From: a virus
Length of the DNA stretch: 24,172 bases
Virus record (IMG/VR): IMGVR_UViG_3300044622_000452
Coordinates: 1-24,172 of that record
Strand: one strand, 5' to 3'
Each line of letters starts with the position of its first letter. The first letter of the stretch is position 1. Made by a program: the position numbers and the translations under genes. The notes under the pieces are model-generated. The model did no database searches, had not been told where the DNA came from, and was given only the letters and a program-made list of their open reading frames with translations. Of the stretch, positions 22,136-24,172 are shown piece after piece.

Positions 22136-23106
22136 TACGCCTTCAGGATCGTGATGAGTTCAGAAATCTCTGACTTGGTGAGGGCTTCCAACGATTCGAT
22201 GACACGACCTGTTGAGTCTGATGCCATAGACAGTTGTTCCGCTTTAGTTGCGATGCCCTTGCCTGATGCCAAAGCCCTGAACATACCGATCTGTTTCGCT
22301 GTCGCCGGTGCGCCAGGTTCCTTGATCTGTGGTGAGCCGTTAGCAGGATGATTGGCTTTGGATTCTGCGATTACTTCCTCAGCAGAGAACATATTGATTA
22401 CTGCTGCTACTGCTTCTTCGGTGTTCTTGAAGTTGGGGTTGAAGTCGTCCATCACTTCAGGTGGTAGTGGTTCTTCTTCAGCGAATGATGATGCCAACTC
22501 TTTTGCCGCAGCAAAGGCTGTGCGAAGTCGTGGCATCTGTGACTCTTTCAGATCAGCGAGGTCAATGTTTGCTGACTTTGCGATCTGCTCATGGTTTAGC
22601 CCTGCACCCTTGCAAGCATCGACGAATCGTTTGATGTTGTCCATTGACACCAACGGATCGCTTGGCTTCGCTGGTTCAACCTTTGCTACTGGTGCAGGCT
22701 TAGGTGCAGAGGTAGTCGGGGTGTGTGATACATCGTCCCACTCTTGCTTAGTCCACAACGACAGGCATACACCGAAGCGCATACTGGCGTTACGAATAAA
22801 GTCTGAGATCAACTCTTTGAGTAGGTCAGGTTTGTTGTGCATGACCGAACCGATACCCAAGCGGCGTACACCGAGGATGGTGAGCCATCCTGCCATGTGT
22901 GCCATGCCGTTCTCTACACGGTAAGCCGGTAGACCGTTCGCATCGAACGCGGTTGGTTCCCATGTCCACTCAGGGTCAATCTCGATAAGCATTTTGGTTA
23001 CGTCTGCGTGACCTACGAAGTCAAGTTGCATCCCACCTTTAGGTAGTTTGCCTACGATCTTCGGGTCTGGTACGCCGTACTTGCCAATGATTTCTTCTAG
23101 TTTCAT
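22135..23106 (-). CDS. putative single-strand annealing recombinase (Rad52/Sak-like), 323 aa
   Basis: The N-terminal 125 residues match, by eye, a phage family with LDFVGHADVTKMLIEIDPEW, WEPTAFDANGLP, a GVRRLGIGS strand and DFIRNASMRFGVCLSLW, which I associate with Rad52-like annealing proteins. A middle Pro/Ala linker is followed by an acidic tail segment (SSFAEEEPLPPEVMDDF). The C-terminus, ATAKQIGMFRAL to LTKSEISELITIL, is a small helical module often attached to phage recombinases. Its gene lies next to the exonuclease, as in the lambda Red and RecET pairs. Start ATG 23106 overlaps the preceding stop as TAATG. The identification of the fold is tentative. Confidence 0.75.
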   Translation of the reverse strand: MKLEEIIGKYGVPDPKIVGKLPKGGMQLDFVGHADVTKMLIEIDPEWTWEPTAFDANGLPAYRVENGMAHMAGWLTILGVRRLGIGSVMHNKPDLLKELISDFIRNASMRFGVCLSLWTKQEWDDVSHTPTTSAPKPAPVAKVEPAKPSDPLVSMDNIKRFVDACKGAGLNHEQIAKSANIDLADLKESQMPRLRTAFAAAKELASSFAEEEPLPPEVMDDFNPNFKNTEEAVAAVINMFSAEEVIAESKANHPANGSPQIKEPGAPATAKQIGMFRALASGKGIATKAEQLSMASDSTGRVIESLEALTKSEISELITILKA

Positions 23107-23327
23107 TACTTTGCTCCTTCGCAGTAATCAATTACTTGTTGTTTAAACATAAACCAGGTTTCGCTATCAACCCAAGAACTATCAATCGGATTCAATTCAT
23201 TGAATAATTGACCCAACGCCCTTTCTAAAGCAATAATCCGTTCAGTTAATAACTCTGCTTCCAAAAAAATATCGCCGCAAGAATCGTAAAGTTCAAGTGC
23301 TGTTCTCAGCAGTTTCTTTTCATCCAT
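23106..23327 (-). CDS. AT-rich small gene between exonuclease and annealing protein, 73 aa
   Basis: The helical, acidic product begins MDEKKLLRTALELYDSCGDI and ends FKQQVIDYCEGAK; no family is recognised. TAATG overlaps mark both ends, so it is fully embedded in the operon. A hand count of 23161-23280 gives about 38% GC, against about 48% in 23041-23100, so it may be a later insertion. Possible roles include a modulator of the recombinase pair, which is inference from position. Confidence 0.72.
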   Translation of the reverse strand: MDEKKLLRTALELYDSCGDIFLEAELLTERIIALERALGQLFNELNPIDSSWVDSETWFMFKQQVIDYCEGAK

Positions 23328-24172
23328 TACTTCGCCTCCTTAGCGATGATCCGCATAGTGCGGAAGGTTGATGTTTTCTTGAACTTTTCTGCAAGTGCAG
23401 GATGCTCGGCCTCAAACTTCTTGGTGTCAAACGATGTGCGTTTGCTGTTCTTCCACGATACGACCTGGGTTCCGTCAATCGCGCCATACTCAGCATCCTG
23501 CAACAGCATCGCAAGTTCACCCTTGATGAGTTCCTCAACAGCTTCAGCCTGCTTCTTCTGCTCACGGGCTTGTGCCAACCGTTCTAAACTCGCGTAAACC
23601 TCATGTCCCAATACGACCGTGTTTCCATAACCTTCGGGGTAGAGCGTACTGGCGTTGTCATAGGTGGGATCAGCCACGTCAGGCATCATGCCCATGTCGA
23701 TGAAGCCCAAGAATTTGCGGGCTGCTTCTATGTGAATCTGTTTTTCGTCGCTAGTTACGGTTTGTGTATGGAACTGGAGTTGGAGGTCGCTATCAAAAAT
23801 GATCCAATAGATTTCGTTACTACCAGTACATATCGCCTGTTGAACTCCTTGCCAGTACCAGGTTCGGGAAAGTTGTCCCGTCCATCGCTTGTTATATGTT
23901 TTGAGTTCGTAAAACTTTCCAGTGATAGTTGAACGACCGTCCATTGTGGACATGAGGCGTACACCGTTTTCTTCGTAGCAGTACATCTCTGCCGGTTCCA
24001 CGATGAAGTCGTTGAGGATTTCTCCTGCCCAACCCATGAGTGGGCCTTCAAGGATTGTGCCTCGACGCATCGCATCGTTTTGTTCTGTTGGCACAGGGGG
24101 TGTTGCTGCCAATAGTTCTACCGCTAGGTCAGCTGGTGTGGTGTATTTGTGTTCACCATGAATTGCTGCGGC
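23327..24172 (-). CDS. YqaJ/lambda-exonuclease-like nuclease, 5' end beyond window
   Basis: The frame stays open to the right edge. The visible start of translation, AAAIHGEHKYTTPADLAVEL, is already family-like (compare the TP-x-DLW element), so the TTG at 24112 is not the true start. At least 281 aa are visible. The core includes NDAMRRGTILEGPL (residues 32-45 of the visible part) and the catalytic set Asp78 (STMDG), Glu89-x-Lys91 (YELKTYN), then a Gln helix (WQGVQQAICTG). The fold is a PD-(D/E)xK 5'-3' exonuclease that makes single strands for the annealing protein encoded downstream. The C-terminal region from about 180 onward is a coiled, charged extension. Confidence 0.9.
   Translation of the reverse strand, partial: AAAIHGEHKYTTPADLAVELLAATPPVPTEQNDAMRRGTILEGPLMGWAGEILNDFIVEPAEMYCYEENGVRLMSTMDGRSTITGKFYELKTYNKRWTGQLSRTWYWQGVQQAICTGSNEIYWIIFDSDLQLQFHTQTVTSDEKQIHIEAARKFLGFIDMGMMPDVADPTYDNASTLYPEGYGNTVVLGHEVYASLERLAQAREQKKQAEAVEELIKGELAMLLQDAEYGAIDGTQVVSWKNSKRTSFDTKKFEAEHPALAEKFKKTSTFRTMRIIAKEAK

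Noticed and set aside
1-24172. CRISPR arrays, insertion sequences, integrase or att sites
   Set aside because: No regularly spaced direct repeats, transposase or integrase motifs were seen on reading both strands.

Overview
This window looks like part of a tailed-phage (Caudoviricetes) genome, or a prophage or metagenomic contig of one. Nearly every supportable gene lies on the minus strand, so transcription runs from high to low coordinates. The hallmark genes are a terminase large subunit, a portal protein, a YqaJ/lambda-exonuclease-like recombinase nuclease, a cytosine-5 DNA methyltransferase, a WhiB-type Fe-S regulator, a secreted transglycosylase-like lysozyme and an ArdA-like antirestriction protein. 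WhiB proteins are restricted to actinobacteria and their phages, so the host is very probably an actinobacterium. The base composition is moderate (40-55% GC by eye), which would fit a low-GC freshwater lineage better than a soil actinomycete. That last point is inference.

Layout in transcription order, right to left. (1) 24172-18464 is a DNA-metabolism block: exonuclease (cut off by the window edge), a small AT-rich ORF, a putative single-strand annealing protein, a PD-(D/E)xK/resolvase-like nuclease, secreted lysozyme, WhiB, a coiled-coil protein, a small Zn/helical protein (possibly a helicase loader), an orphan Dcm methylase, a 40-aa zinc-ribbon microprotein, a winged-helix-like protein and a 41-aa acidic protein. 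(2) 18456-16740 is accessory operon A: a consensus promoter, a leader hairpin, an SQGDG-family protein and five very small genes joined by ATGA overlaps, ending in a strong stem-loop. (3) 16504-14557 is accessory operon B, with the same kind of promoter and the same 16-nt leader hairpin. It carries a GGGC-family protein, an ArdA-like protein, a double-CxxC protein, a 46-aa membrane peptide and a short sliding-clamp-like protein, and ends in a stem-loop. (4) 14556-13820 is about 735 bases without a convincing gene. It is strand-asymmetric, rich in small inverted repeats, and lies just upstream of the packaging genes. (5) 13801-98 is the late block: a lysine-rich basic protein, terminase with an N-terminal HTH, portal, a lysine-tailed small protein, a 122-aa protein, a 1677-aa giant protein and three further probable virion proteins. 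(6) 1-97 holds a strong promoter and a leader for the next gene, which begins beyond the left edge.

The recombination genes probably make and anneal 3' single strands. The methylase and ArdA-like protein probably blunt host restriction. WhiB may re-programme host transcription. The late block packages DNA and builds the portal vertex and ejected proteins. No major capsid, protease, scaffold or tail gene is visible, so these must lie outside the window.

The most unusual feature is the pair of accessory operons. They share a promoter/leader signature (TTACTTGACA plus the inverted repeat ACACTTGGGAGAGTGT) and a recurrent junction module, GGAGA(C)AACAAAATGA. That module is at once the ribosome-binding site and start of one gene and the ETTK/GETK-stop end of the gene before it. 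Many of the genes are micro-genes with Cys pairs, and I found eight genes too small for routine calling by reading the junctions.
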